Shown here in pieces: positions 1-11,899 of a stretch of DNA of 64,000 nucleotides (within the stretch, counting starts at the first letter, position 1; every line of letters begins with the position of its first letter). Under the pieces are notes generated by a model. That model did not search any database. It was not told where the DNA came from and saw nothing but the letters and a program-made list of their open reading frames with translations. The position numbers and the translations under genes were made by a program. Origin of the DNA: Platycnemis pennipes (taxonomy: Eukaryota > Arthropoda > Insecta > Odonata > Platycnemididae); the NCBI GenBank assembly GCA_933228895.1, contig OW121847.1:1002001-1066000 (forward strand), in the 5' to 3' direction.

Positions 1-186
1 AAATTAATTGCTTCGTTTAGACGATAGAGCTCCTCAAACGCGGGTGTCTTGCTTTTTTTACAGACAGTAAGTATTTTCATCTATATCATCATCTTCATTG
101 CAGTAAAATGAGAGACCTCCACAGATTAACAATATCGCCTGAACCGAGACGAACCCGGGTCCCTCGATTACGCGTAGAGTCCTTTA

Positions 187-2312
187 CCACTAGAAGCACC
201 AGAGCGGTAATTTTGACCGTTTTTAAATTTCAAATACTGACCGTTTTTTTCACAATGGTTAGAAATTGTTGAAATTTCGTGACTTTTAATGAACTTTAGT
301 CTAACGTTCACATGCCAAAAATGATTAGTTTTGGTCTGTTACTTAATGAAATATTAATTTATCATACCTAAAAGCGCCAGAGCGGTCGTTTTGACGGTAT
401 TATAAATTTTCATCTTATAGTTTTTTTCCTTTCAAATAAGATTTTTCTGGCATGACAGGTTGTAGTCACGTGATCAAATTGAATTAACATGTTTCCTTGC
501 ATGATTCCTGAGAATTTTCTTTTTTAATTATTATTCTGCAATCGCATCAAAGGAGTTTTTCATGGATTTTCTCACAGTTGTCTCAAGATATACATAAAAA
601 CAGGATAGGATACAGGTACACAGTTCTGCTTTATCCCAAGACATGGGAAATGCGCTCTTTTACACCACCCTTATCGCCCCTTTTTTATCCTTACACGGTC
701 AGTCAAGATCTGACCGCGCTTTGGGTAGGAGCTGTACCCCGATGCTTCTAAGCATGTCCCAGGGACGCGGTCTTACTTCGTAACTACTTAAAAATATTTT
801 GGAAGAAAATCCAGAACCATCACCAAAAGCCAATCGCAGGGTATATAAAGATTATGTATCTAACGCATGATGCATATTTATCGATGAACGTACGCTCTGG
901 AATATCAAAATATGCACTGAAGTGGAAGCAGATGGGTGAGAGATATTGGACCACAACTGCTGAAGAAATTGAAGCTATTATTGAACTAATACTTGCAAGA
1001 GGAGCATATGATTGTGGTTCACTAGATTATGATATGCTATGATCTAGTGATTAGCAGGCGTTTTTCCCTCAGGCGATGCCACGAAACATGTATGCAGCTC
1101 ATGCAGTACCTAAGTTTCGATGTTCTCGGGACAAGATCTCAGCTTCTCAATGCAGATAAATTTGCATTGGTGTTCGAAATATGGAGCAATTTTGTGGGAA
1201 ACTGTATAGCCTGCTATAGTCCTAGTGAATACCTATCCTTGAACGAGCAGCTTTTTCCAACTAAAGGTAGGTGTAGATTCACTCAATGCATGATCATATG
1301 CATAAAAATAAACCAGACAAATTTGGAATCAAGTTCTGGGTTAGCAGATGTAAATTCCATCAGGTTAGCAGATGTAAATTCCGAATATTTATGCAATGGG
1401 TTTCTATATCTGAAGAAATATAATCCTCCCAACGAAAGTCTCCTTGACAATGTTGTTTTACGCTTATTACGTTCGGACATAGTACCTTAGTTCAGGACAA
1501 GACGTCACGGCAGATAGTGATTTCATGTAAATGAATTTGACGAAAAACTAAACGAAATTAGCATTGATATTGTTGGCACAATGAAAAGAATCAGGCGTGG
1601 AGTCCCCGAAAAGTTCAAACACAACTCCCCTAGATTTAGCTGCAATTAACGCATGAGTGATATAGAAAGAGATCACCTCACCAAACATCAGCTGCCATAA
1701 ATTTATTTTGAATTTAACTGAAGAACTGCGTAGCGAGTATATCAAGTCACAGCCGGGACCATCTCATTTCATTTCAGATACAAGAAATTAGAAATAGACA
1801 TCATTGTCAGGTAAAAAATTGAAACGAAACAAAACTATATAAAATGTTCAATATGCCAAAAATATACGTACGGAAAATGCACAGAATCTTACGAAAAGAA
1901 AATGAAAAACTTATAATATGTGTTCCGTGTCGTGAAAATAAAGTTAAGTGCGGTAGAGCTGGTATTCCATAGCTATATACATGGTTATATGCTGTTACCT
2001 ACATTAGAAACAATTCCTGATACTAAATACAGTATATATAATTGCTCAACATAATATTTATCCACTAAACTACCACTATCTACATCGTGTATATCGCAAT
2101 TGATGATAATTCTTTAATTCCAAAGTTTGTGTAAAAGCGAAAATAAATAAATTGCTTATAAATCTTATTAATTACTTTTAAAATGTAAATACTATTTGAT
2201 AATATGACGATATCACCTCAAAATTGAATAAATGCATAAATTTATTCATATACACCGCGAAATCAAGAGATAACACCTACCGGTTAAAATTACCGCCGCC
2301 GGCGCTTTTAGA
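187..2312 (+). mobile_element. Decayed piggyBac-like element 1 with TIR-like ends
   Basis: Related TIR-like sequences bracket a piggyBac transposase relic. At the left there are two versions, 187-217 (CTAGAAGCACCAGAGCGG) and 368-397 (CTAAAAGCGCCAGAGCGG). At the right, 2278-2312 reads CTAAAAGCGCCGGCGGCGG on the minus strand. A CTAGAAGC-like start and an inner GGTAATTTTGACCG-like tract are what piggyBac ends tend to look like. The doubled left end may be a subterminal repeat or a nested end. I do not see clean TTAA duplications, so the outer limits are approximate. The sequence between the transposase relic and the right end is AT-rich without other recognisable content. Confidence 0.55.
854..1918 (+). 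pseudogene. piggyBac (PGBD-like) transposase, frameshifted relic
   Basis: A cut-and-paste DDD transposase of the piggyBac family, broken by frameshifts and stops. In order I see the early DDE-region pattern ending in DYDMLW (about 1000-1043), then FALVFEIWSNFVGNC, the LNEQLFPTKGRCRFTQ segment at about 1240-1290 (equivalent to the family's IDEQL...GRCPF block), a KPDKFGIKFW-like stretch in another frame, and NGFLYLKK at about 1395. Near 1846-1918 the pattern CSICQKY..GKCTES matches the Cys-rich C-terminal domain of piggyBac transposases. At least three frame changes are needed, so it cannot be active. It lies between the TIR-like sequences of element 1 on the same strand. Family assignment is strong and exact limits are approximate. 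Confidence 0.8.
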
Positions 2313-2315
2313 TAT

Positions 2316-2955
2316 GGGGAAAACCTGTGGGCTGAAATCGAAAAAAGCTATCAAAAATCATATCTTCCCTATTTCTATAGATAGAACGACGAAATCTTAC
2401 CAACTATTTTTTCTTATGCTTCTAGACATAAATATTACGGAATTTAGCCAAAAAATGGTCCGAGGTCTTTTATTAAACAAATTAGTGAAGACTGAAAAAT
2501 TCCAAAAATCGACTAGGCGTACCATTGCAGTATAGAGGGTTTATTTTATTTTAATAAATGGTTATTATTGAAAACGTAAGCTGTTTTAAATATATTTAAA
2601 TTTGTTAAACAAAATATTACATAGAACATAAAATTATTTTTTAGAAATAATATTAATGGCCTGCAAAATCACCCTGGACGATGGCCATAGGTTTGAACAG
2701 ATAGCTTCACCTTTATGAAAAATATGAATAATATAAACAAATTAAAAAGTTATTTAGCTGGCTAGTGATTGCTCGAAAATGTTTTAATCTTGTTCACCTT
2801 TCTCTCACATCATCCAGCCGACGAAGTGGTACAAGAGATGTAGCGAATATGCTTTCATCAGTGGCATTCGGCTCCTACCATACGTGCTTGTATTGAGAGT
2901 ATCCCGAACTGCCATCGAACCCCTATTTGCATATGAGGAAAAGGTTAAAGGTCCT
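2316..2955. other. AT-rich stretch, nothing recognised
   Basis: This segment follows the right end of piggyBac element 1. It has no convincing reading frame, repeat pair or RNA gene that I can see. Confidence 0.5.
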
Positions 2956-3563
2956 TCATCTCTGATCATCTCTGAATCTTGAAGATGTTATAGTGCGAGA
3001 GGCTGTGTGGTTCAGCGGTTCTTGAAGGCTCACTTCACATTTTTTCCCCTGCTGATATGCCCTCTGGGTATGAAGCATTCTTCTGAAATCTAACCCTTTC
3101 ACAACTAGGGTAAAGCTTGTGTCCACATTTTTGGCAGACTTGCGAAGTATTTCATATTGCAATTTCGTTAAATTGCAATGAACAATCAACGTCAGAGCGT
3201 CAACTCATTTTGAGTTGCAGGCATTGTCCTCCATTTTTTCAACATTCGTTTTCCTCGGGTGGGGGTTGTTGCAGTCATTTCAGTTATTATTTTCGCTGCC
3301 GCGTCATTCCCTTCGCAGCGCAATGTCATGGATATGGTTGTCGATGGTTCTGTTGCTGACGCTTTCTCTCTTAAATTTGCTATTTTTCTTCTTTTCGTTC
3401 TATCACTAGACCTCTCAAATTCTTTTTTCGGCCTTCCTTTGCCTCTTAACTCAGAAGAACATGCAACTAGATTGAAATGCAATATAAATTTTCTTGGAGT
3501 AAAATACAGCCAATTGAAATATGTTAACCATTGAACGGTACCAACCTGAGTTGGGATTTGCAA
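2956..3563 (-). pseudogene. Unidentified protein-coding relic (basic motif plus downstream frame)
   Basis: Two overlapping minus-strand frames look like one coding unit with a frameshift near 3190. The upstream frame (3563 to 3192) holds a basic motif GRPKKEFERSSDRTKRRK. The downstream frame (3189 to 2956) begins IVHCNLTKLQYEILRKSAKN. From memory, a GRP.K.F..SS.RTKRRK motif followed by an N.. QY.I.R-type segment occurs together in an unnamed protein family spread in arthropod genomes, probably transposon-borne. I cannot name the superfamily. No start codon context or splice sites are assigned, so treat it as a broken, unidentified gene fragment. Confidence 0.4.
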
Positions 3564-4445
3564 GCAGATATTTATACATGTCCGCTGGGAACAGTATATG
3601 CTTTTCTAAACAACAGCGAAGTTTTTATCTAAACCTGTCGTTAGTCCTATTACATTCATCCCATTTTTGAAGCATGAATTGAATAAATTGTGTGCATGAC
3701 ATTAGTCAAAATTTCCTTCATTTTCATGTATTTTCCTTGATTTAAGTTACTGTGAAGACATTGCAAGGATAATTTTCCTTTGGAATACACCGAATATCCA
3801 CTTGCATTGAAAATCATGACATGCATTTCTTTTCGGGTCACTTTCGAGGGGTCTGTTTTTTTTCTTATTCAGAATTGCAATTATATGAATCACCGGAGAA
3901 GCAATCAAAATTAGGATGGAATTCCCTACGTAATACACGCAAAGTCACTGAGACAGTTGTCTAGGGAAACTTACCTCATTATCGATCTTAGTATCGTCAA
4001 GTTCGGAAGGTATTTTTCGTACTAATCCTGAAGCAGATATGAGATGCGTAAATTATCTTTATAATGAGGATGACTATAACATTCTGCGATTAGCTTTATG
4101 GTTTTTTGGCAATGAGTTGAGGGAGTATACTAAAGTACCGTTTATATGTTCCCCTATTTGCATTCTCCAAGAATTCTATCCCTATGGAATGCATACAATA
4201 GCACATAACTTAAAATCGATCCAACAAATAATTACCTTCCTGGATACCCATATCTTTTGGTCTTGAATTTATGGTTGTTGATAACTTTTTACTCGTATTT
4301 CATGTAAGCGCTGGTTCTATTTAGCACAATTATTATTTACGAATCATAATAAGTACTTATATACGTCAAGCCTTCTATAATCCTACACATTCATGAGAGA
4401 TTTTTATTTAAAGTTAATTTCGTTTAAACTTTAGTTTAAGTTTAA
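3564..4445. other. Unassigned AT-rich segment
   Basis: It contains one short plus-strand open frame (4039-4266, 75 codons) with no family I recognise. No repeats, RNA genes or element ends are visible. Confidence 0.4.
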
Positions 4446-4850
4446 ATTCGTAGTCAACACCCTTGACTTTGTGCAATGGTTTACATTCATAATTACAAGC
4501 TGTAAAAATGCTAGAGTAAAATAATACAGGGCCATAATTAAATTCTCATAGCAGACTTCCAAGGCGACTCTGAGCTCTAGGATTATCTAATCCCCAACAC
4601 TTGCTCACGATTTGAGAAACTGCAAGGTCATCAGCTCCTCCACACGATCCTTCTATCTCAACAATACCTCCCCTCCATCCCCTCTCCTCAATACCCTTCC
4701 CCTCTACTCCATTCCATCCCCTCCCCAAATTCCTTCCCCACCCCACCTCCGCCGGGATTACGGCCCTGTAGTGGCGAACTTCCGAACTATCTGCAGCTGG
4801 CTGGAGCTGATCCGTTAAATCGCTGGTTTGAATTCGTAGTCAACACCCTT
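4446..4850. repeat. 19-bp direct repeat pair flanking a 367-bp segment
   Basis: ATTCGTAGTCAACACCCTT occurs exactly at 4446-4464 and again at 4832-4850. The second copy runs straight into the TTAA and GGGTGTTCAAC end of the next element. The interval holds a pyrimidine-rich run (about 4640-4750) and an inverted pair TACAGGGCC (near 4527) and GGCCCTGTA (near 4761). This may be a small insertion with duplicated flanks, or the remains of another element ending in CAACACCC-TTAA. I cannot decide which. Confidence 0.45.
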
Positions 4851-5466
4851 AAGGGTGTTCAACGCATTTTGAATAGTCCGATTTAACGGCTTCTTGCAAC
4901 CGTTAGCTAAATTATGTGAGTATCTACAGGGCTACAGGTTTGTGGAAAATCGTTTCCTTCCGTACCCTTTCCCTACTCATTGGCCTTGCTGCTGCTGTCT
5001 TTTCCGGAGAGTTTCACTAGTCGCATATGACACTGAAATAACAAAAACTACTTCATGTATGCTTTTTCGGTGCATATCGGGCACCCATGAAGCAAAATTA
5101 CTGCGGAAGATGTGCATTGAGAATATTTTAATTTAATTATACGAAGTTTTATTTATCAGTATGCAATATTTTATACTCGCGGCTGAGCTTAAAGCCACCA
5201 AGTGCGTTCGCCGCGTTGCGGATGGCTGGTCGTTCTCTAGATATAGAGGTTAGCTACGAGATAAACGAGTTTACTCGTTAAATAAGCAGTCGTGGACGAA
5301 AAGCTATCCCTGGGTAAGGTAGGCCTTCAATTAATACAGATCCTGTGAAGATACCGCCAACAATCACCCTTCTCAGCACCCGGAGGGGAGAGCAGCAGCT
5401 CTTATTCTTATGAATGAAGGTGGAGACCACAGTGGTCGGTAGACCGACACCCATTTCATTACAGGC

Positions 5467-6815
5467 GTGGTAACATTTACTTTAGCGACTATAGTACTGC
5501 GATGTGGAAGGCAAGGAGAAACCACCACATTATTATCCCGAGGAGTCGCAGCTACTCCACTCTTTTCTTTCTATCAAGACGTGATGGAACCCTCTAGAGT
5601 AAAATATTCCGGAGGGAAAATAGTCCCAATTCGGATCTCTGGGAGGGGACTACCCGAGACACTACATCAGTCAAGTGTGATAAACATTTTAGGGTAGGAA
5701 ATTGGAACGTGTGATCACTTTGGACATACGGAATATTGAACCTGAAGGTGGAAATGCAGAGAGTGGACCTCGATGTATTAGGAATCAGTGAAATGAGATG
5801 GCCCGAAGGAGACTTCTGGAGCGGAAGTTACAGAATTATTCAAACCGGATCACTGAATGGTAACACTGGAGTAGGCACAATGCTCAGGAAGAGTGCAGGA
5901 CTGCGCGTGAAGAGCTTCCTGCACTACAGTGACAGGATTATAATGTGAAGATTGAGAACAAGCCTACGGATACCATTGTGGTGCACGTTTACATGCCTAC
6001 GTCGGTCTACGAAGATGAATGAGTGGATGACGCCTCCGAAGATATCACGGCAGTTATAAAACTGGTAAAACGAAAAGAAAACCTAATTATTTTAGGCGAC
6101 TGGAACGCTGTCGTTGACGAAAGTTAATATGGAAGAATATCTGGAAACATGGTTTGGAAAATCGAAACGAAAGAGGAGAAAGAATACTGGAGTTCTGCAG
6201 ACAACATAATTTAAGTAGCGGTTGTCAACACATTGTTTAAAAATCACAACCGCCGTAGTAAAAGTCACAAACGAAGCAACTAAAGATGGTTGAAGCACGA
6301 AAGATCAGTAAAATAGCTCAAGCAAAGAGGGCATTCTATCAAGAGAAGAATCTACTAACAGCTAGAAATACAAGTGTAGAAGTAAGGAAACAATTCATCA
6401 GGACGTAGGTCTGGAGCATGTTTCTTAGCGGCAGCATGGACGATGAATGCAGCGGAGAAGATAAGAGTGTAAGCATTCGAAATGTGGTGTTACAGAAGAA
6501 TGATGAAGATTTAATGGATCGACCAACGAGGAAGTGCTAAGAAGAGTGGGACAAAAGAGAAGTATCCTGAAAACTAAAAAGAAACGGGACAACTTAATCG
6601 GCCATATCTTGAGACACAATGGCCTGATGAAGACAATCGTCGAAGGAAAATTGAACGGGAAGATTGTAGGTAGGCCTCGTATGTGATACACGGAACAGGT
6701 TGTAAAGGATGTAAAAAAGAGCCATTACGCTGATATGAAAACGTTGGCCGATAGAAGATCCGAGTGGAAGAATGTGTCAAACCCATCCTAGCATTGCTGA
6801 CCGATGATGATGATG
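5467..6815 (+). pseudogene. LINE (RTE-like) remnant: endonuclease joined to C-terminus, RT deleted
   Basis: The left part (about 5695-5948) encodes an AP-type endonuclease N-terminus, with NWNV, then LKVEMQRVDLDVLGISEMRW; the GISEMRW block is characteristic. Further on, frames read KISKIAQAK and QFIRTYVWS, then a C-terminal tail with LIGHILR.NGLM and a GKIVGRPR motif at about 6590-6690. These match the ends of RTE-like LINE proteins that databases often label as craniofacial development protein 2-like or endonuclease-reverse transcriptase. The whole RT core, with its catalytic Asp motif, is missing. A short (GAT)n run near 6797 may be the 3' tail. The same deletion is present in the copy at 32377-33720, so it arose before duplication. 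Confidence 0.7.
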
Positions 6816-7419
6816 AAAATTTTGTTACTAAAAAACTGAAATATTGCATTAAATGGAGCATTTTCCAAAACTTTGAGCATACCTTAAGTTATTAATTAAG
6901 CAGTGTTAAGTCATCTGATTGGATGACGTTACAGCCCAGTATTTTATAATTTGTCGAATTTACTTTACCAAGAAATAAATGAACTTTTCAAAATCAGAGG
7001 TTGCGCTCATTTTGAACAGAAACTTTTTTGCTGTTTCGCATATCTTGTCCAATATCCGAGTTTTAATATTAGGAACGGTATAATTGAAAGTTCTAAGTGT
7101 GATCATATAACACGAAAGAGATAAAAAATTGTGAATGAGTTAATAGTAGCCACTTTTGGGGCATAACGTGTCCACTTTTTCGTCCTCATGAAAATACTCC
7201 GGGGATATTCCTATATTTTATTTTTGGAAATGAAACATTTTCTTGTAAATTTCATAACCAAGTGGCTACAAGGAACTAGAGAATTAAAAAAAATGTCGGT
7301 AAAGAAACAAAAAAATGATTTGATAGAGACATCAGTGTTTCCATCAATACGCCTCAGCTATTTGCAATTGAATGAATATGCAACTAATCGTCTATTTGTT
7401 TCTTCCAAAGGAACAAGTT

Positions 7420-7681
7420 CAGGGGCGTCGGAACTATTTTCGCTAGGAGGGGCCTACCTTGAAAAGGGCCCTCAATTTTTGTGGATAGGAGGGGGTAGAG
7501 CCTAATATTCCCCTAAAAGTGCATATGAAGATGGTAGAATATGCGTCAAAAGGGAAAAGGCAAGATGGAAACGAGTTAAATTTGATTTTTAATAATGAAG
7601 ACTAATTTTTCAAGGGCCCGGGGCAAATTCTGGGGGGGGGGGGCCGAATGCCCCCCATGCCCCTCAGTTCCGACGCCGCTG
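7420..7681 (+). mobile_element. hAT-type MITE, family 1, copy a
   Basis: Outer sequences GTTCAGGGGCGTCGGAAC and GTTCCGACGCCGCTGAAC form an 18-bp TIR with one mismatch; element termini are taken at CAG...CTG. Flanks AACAAGTT (7412-7419) and AACTAGTT (7682-7689) look like an 8-bp target duplication with one change, as expected of hAT elements. The interior has conserved AAGGGCCC and GGCCCGGGGCAAATTCTG blocks and a poly-G run. Relatives are at 34321-34581, 44072-44328 (minus) and 54945-55213. Confidence 0.7.
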
Positions 7682-9033
7682 AACTAGTTCACGTTCAAGC
7701 GACGTCAGAGCGAATTTCTTTGTGCATAAGCGGTGAGCTCAACTGTCAAATGCTGTACAAATGATCCTCCGAGTAACTAGCCTGCGGTTAATGGCGTTGT
7801 ACATGCCATAAATGCCGAAGGGCCCATGGAATAGAGTGAATTAATAGCATTCCAAATCATGAATGACCGAGTTTTATCATTTTAAGTCATCGTCAGGTAT
7901 AAGTACGTTATCGTTAAAAGAGTCTCAGTTGCTACACCATCAATATGTAGTAAGGTCGGTGGCTCTGTTCTGCAAGAGCAAAAGTTACCCTAATTACGAG
8001 CAGTCACTAGTCTAAGATGCGGTTGCTGCCTTGTGGAAACAAATTATGATTCCTCGTGGGAAAATCTACCTTCCGTCTCATACTGTTCAATTCGTGCCAA
8101 ATCCTGCACGCTACTTGATTTTTCCCCCTAACGATTTGAAGTGTAGCCCCCTAATCATACTAACCATGTTATTATTGAAATGCAATGCAGGCGATAGTGT
8201 GAGCAAATTTCGTAATGCTTTTTTATGTCGACATTGATAAGGGCAGCGCCTTACAGCGGGATATGTTGTTCAATAAGTGTGGATATGGTACGGTAAAGGT
8301 TCAAATCCTCATATAATGTCGTACAAGTTGATTGTGACTCATGTAATAATATTTAATTTAGTCAACTAAGTAAATGCTATTATGAAAAAATTTAATTTAA
8401 CGTGTAATTGTAAATAATGACTACTTATGGGTCTGAATCTCATTTGGACTCAGTTCGCATTGTAACCCATGCTAAGTGACCCATGAACAAATGTTCATGA
8501 GATCTTATAAGACATATATTAAGACAAAAACGAAGAAAATTGTGTCAGTTCCTCATTGGGTTACAGGTACACAAAAATATGCTTTACCAACATGCTACGT
8601 GGCTATTTCTCAAGAAGTGCTAAAAATACTCACGAAAGTGTGACACCTCTTGACATTTTCTCTTAATTTTTGATCGTGACGAAGGCTATATTTTCATTTT
8701 CAGTGAAAATATACTCGCGATAAAAAAAGAATCACAGTCACCAAATAATCCACGATAATCTCGGAAAGGTTTTTGGCAAATATATATTTTTTACGGGGTG
8801 CCATTCTCAACCATAAACAAAATGTATTGGAGCTAATATCCTGACAAAGAGTAAAAAATCATTTGAGAAAGCATGCCAAGGTTCAAGAAACAAATATTAT
8901 ATTTCAGTATCTCTGACCATCAATCGCACGTTAAGTGAGAGAAAGATAGGAACTTGCTATTGCGAAAATGACGAAAATAATTAAATCCTCATAGTGCATT
9001 GGTAAGATAATTTAGTGTTCGCCGTTGTAACAT

Positions 9034-9399
9034 ATGTGGGCCCCTTATCTCCTCTTCCCAAGGCAAAAAGCTAAGGCAATATCACGAAAAACATTGAGAA
9101 TATGCACTAACCAAATAGCATATCATTATATAACAGGGGTGTATAATGTGGGTGGGGTGGATGTCCATGAAAACGGAGTTGGCAACTACGAAATAAAAGC
9201 CAGGAGGGAAGGATGTTCGTGGCTACTTTTTAACAGTGCGCTTGATAAGTGCGTAGTCAACAATTGGAAATTGCACAGGATCGTAAATTATAGTAACATT
9301 ACATTACTAAATTTTCAATCATGCATGACGTTAGGTCTACTGCGAGCGGAGGACATCACGGTTGGATGCGATAGCAAAGGAACAAGAATCACGAAATAG
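9034..9399 (+). pseudogene. piggyBac transposase C-terminal fragment (PGBD-like)
   Basis: This 121-codon open frame contains YNVGGVDVHENGVGNYEIKA, matching the piggyBac block Y(N)..MGGVDLHD..V..Y.I..R that includes the third catalytic Asp region. It is followed by LLFNSALDKCVVNNWKLH, which matches the WPLF...D....NAW.LY region. The frame then runs about 50 residues to its stop. The upstream two thirds of the protein, with the first two catalytic Asp residues, are not visible. The Asp in GGVDVH is retained. The fragment sits inside the TTAA-flanked element, which identifies that element's lineage. It differs in sequence from the piggyBac relics at 0.85 and 16.3 kb. Confidence 0.8.
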
Positions 9400-9493
9400 G
9401 GCCGCACACAGGAAAGGGAGTCTATCAGATTCCATGAGGCAGGATATTGCTTCTCATACTATTGTAGCAGGTGACGGTAGAAAATGATATAAC

Positions 9494-9930
9494 AAATCTA
9501 CATCTATGTGATTCCCTGCAAGCCACCGCGAGGGTGTGCGGCAGGGGGTGGAGATCACCAAACATGCACAAGACTACTGCATGGAACTATTGACATGCAA
9601 AAGGCTACTACATGGAAACATGCTACATAGAGTTTGACTGTTATTAACTACTTAGTAATAAAGGGATTGGTTGTTAATACATGCATTATGCACTCCAGAC
9701 AACTCTACAATATTTCACCTTACTATCCCTTTGCAATGATGCGTATTGTGTTCTCTTATAGTACGGGGAAAAATTACATTTTGAATCTATCAGTACGACA
9801 ATCTCTCTCTTTCTAATCTTATTAATCCGGTTGAATCTAAACCAATACGCTTGTTTTTAAGAGGTATGTTCCTAACATATCTTCAGTAAAGCTATCCGTT
9901 TTAAATTTCCATAATAGATTTAAAATGTGG
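9494..9930 (-). pseudogene. LINE 3' end (CR1-like), 5'-truncated
   Basis: On the minus strand this is the C-terminal coding end and 3' UTR of the LINE family seen nearly whole at 39876-41645. It shares the YSVV/HDACIN-type region near 9690 and the 3' UTR block reading CACCCCCTGCC and GGTGGCTTGCAGGG on the minus strand. It ends in a degraded GATGTAGA tail at about 9494. Stops break the frame. It is part of the cargo of the TTAA element. In the second copy, the 9.56-kb long-TIR element inserted inside this LINE fragment. Confidence 0.65.
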
Positions 9931-10995
9931 CTCACAAGAGATATTTATGTGCAAGAAGTACAATCTCGCCTTGCATTATCGTTATTTCTTGGTTTTAATT
10001 TGTGAACGCGTGAGTTAAGTCCACAAATTTTACCTGCAAAAATGTAGGATTGTTTTTCAATTATTAATGTTAATGAGACTAACATTTAATTTACATTTTT
10101 TGAATGAACTTCAAACTATAAAGTCATTGTTATTTGGCAGTTGAAAACTAAATAAAAATCGTTCGAAGCATTGTAATAGTCTCATTTTAATTATCCAATT
10201 TCAATTAATTATCAGTTTCAATTATCGCCCAACAATACGAAAACTCAATATTTTGCAATTGTTCTAAATAGCAATGTCAAAATATGAAACTAACGACACG
10301 ATATTTCGTATTAAAAAAAACAAATTGGTGTGAATAAATAGCATAAAAATTAGTTTGTGGAGGTTTTGAAAGAAATAGGTTGATCCTTTTCTCGACGCCC
10401 AGACACACAGTGGAATATCTCGCCAAGATCGCTCAGACCCTCCGTCAACCTTCCACACTGCTCTTCGAGCGAGGATGAAACTTGATCGCTTAGAGATAAG
10501 GAAGCCCTCCCCCCTCCGCCTCTCCCGCTCGGAGCGTCTCGGAGGCGAGATGAAGCTGTGGAATGGGGAGAGGAGGGGAAGATTGGGCGGGAAAAATATG
10601 AGGGGAACGCCTCAGCTTGCGTTTAGTTCGGTGAACGCGATGCATCGTCTCGCAATTTTAGATGCTGCAGGAATGGGTCGTAAGACGAGCACATGGTATT
10701 AGTCTCTTCTTTAATATGTAGAATTATAGATTGGCTGTGTCGAAGGAATTTTCCATTTACGTTCATACACCGCTGCGATAGGCGTTCAAAAACGCATAAA
10801 AACAGTAAAGTTTAACATGCGATTTCTTGATTTGCAAGGCTTAGAGAAGATATTTCCTGGATAAGACCAAATACTCAACCTTTGCGCATAATATAATGAA
10901 AACAAAATGGACGTATCTATCATAATACGATCATGGCATTTAAAATAAAAATAGTCTGCAGCGGCATTATTTGGCGAGGTGTTGAACACCCTTAA

Positions 10996-11899
10996 GGGGG
11001 CTCTATACCACTGAAAAAAACGCGTCCGCAGACGTCTACGTGTTCTTGATTTACGACTTAAATATACTAGTTATTGCAAATCTGATTGAGCAGGACTCTA
11101 GAATAAGGATTAATACTTAGCATAAGTATTGCAGCTATGGGCGTTTCACTTTCTATGTAAATAGATCGAAAGCTGAAAAACGTAAATTTGTCCAAAATCA
11201 GGAGCTCGCCATGAAGCCTTGGACGCATATTTCTTTTAAATCTTTTCATTCAGGCTATATAACCAACCTTCATCTCCATGTTGGAACGTGGTAATGTTCC
11301 ATAAAGCGTATTTTAGCGTCATAGTGAACATTCTCGTGGACCTATGCAACGCATTTTTCACGACTCCTCGATCTAAATTACGTGTTCCATCGGCGGCGCT
11401 GCGATTTCCGCTGTCAGCCTGAGAGCGAGTGGCAGCGCTTAGGAGGGGGGAAGAGCGGGTAGGGGAGGGGTGAGCGATGAGGGGAGGTGTAGCTTTTTGG
11501 GACGCCCCTCGACCTTGTATTTCAACATGGTACGAGGCCCCCATGAAAATACCATGAGGGATAAGATTTCACAGCTGTCTTTGCTGCTCGCGCTTACTCC
11601 CAATGTGGATCGCTCGATATCGATCGATCCTTAGTAAAGGATCATATTCACTCTTCAACCAGTCCTTTTGTACTCGGATTTGTCAAATACTTTGTCGTAG
11701 TGATTGGCGTAGACAGTGGAGAGTGGAGGGGGGTGATCATCCGAGCACCTGTAAGTTATTACTATATTACGATAAATTGTAGGTGTGTCTGTTGCCTCAA
11801 TCGCGTTAATGAATCTATCATTGCTTGTCCAGGAAACGTTTCTGGAGATTATTTATTTTTTTTCCTTTGCAAATTTGCTTAAACGGTCTGTTCCTTATT
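10996..11899. other. Unassigned segment after TTAA element 1
   Basis: Directly after the TTAA the sequence reads GGGGGCTCTATACC. A very similar inverted flank (TATACAGCCCCC then TTAA) precedes the solo end at 23745, so a second TTAA-type terminus may abut here. The remainder is GC-richer between about 11340 and 11540. It shows a short unrecognised minus-strand frame but no family I can name. Confidence 0.35.

Larger units (their letters stand above)
4853..10991 (+). mobile_element. TTAA-flanked piggyBac-like element, copy 1 (6.14 kb)
   Basis: The left end reads TTAA then GGGTGTTCAAC (TTAA 4849-4852). The right end reads GTTGAACACCC then TTAA (TTAA 10992-10995). An 11-bp perfect TIR with TTAA on both sides is the signature of piggyBac-type insertion. 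The cargo includes a piggyBac transposase C-terminus at 9034-9399, which supports the assignment. No complete transposase is present, so it is non-autonomous. It also carries an internally deleted LINE (5467-6815), a hAT-type MITE (7420-7681) and a LINE 3' end (9494-9930). A second copy with the same cargo in the same order is at 31804-36572 plus 46139-47458. Confidence 0.75.

Noticed and set aside
4546..4818. Open frames of 66-68 codons in the pyrimidine-rich stretch
   Set aside because: Low-complexity composition on both strands with no family features.
8239..8315. tRNA gene suggested by GGTTCAAATCC (also near 35140)
   Set aside because: A B-box match is present, but I cannot fold acceptor, D and anticodon stems around it; at most a tRNA-like scrap.
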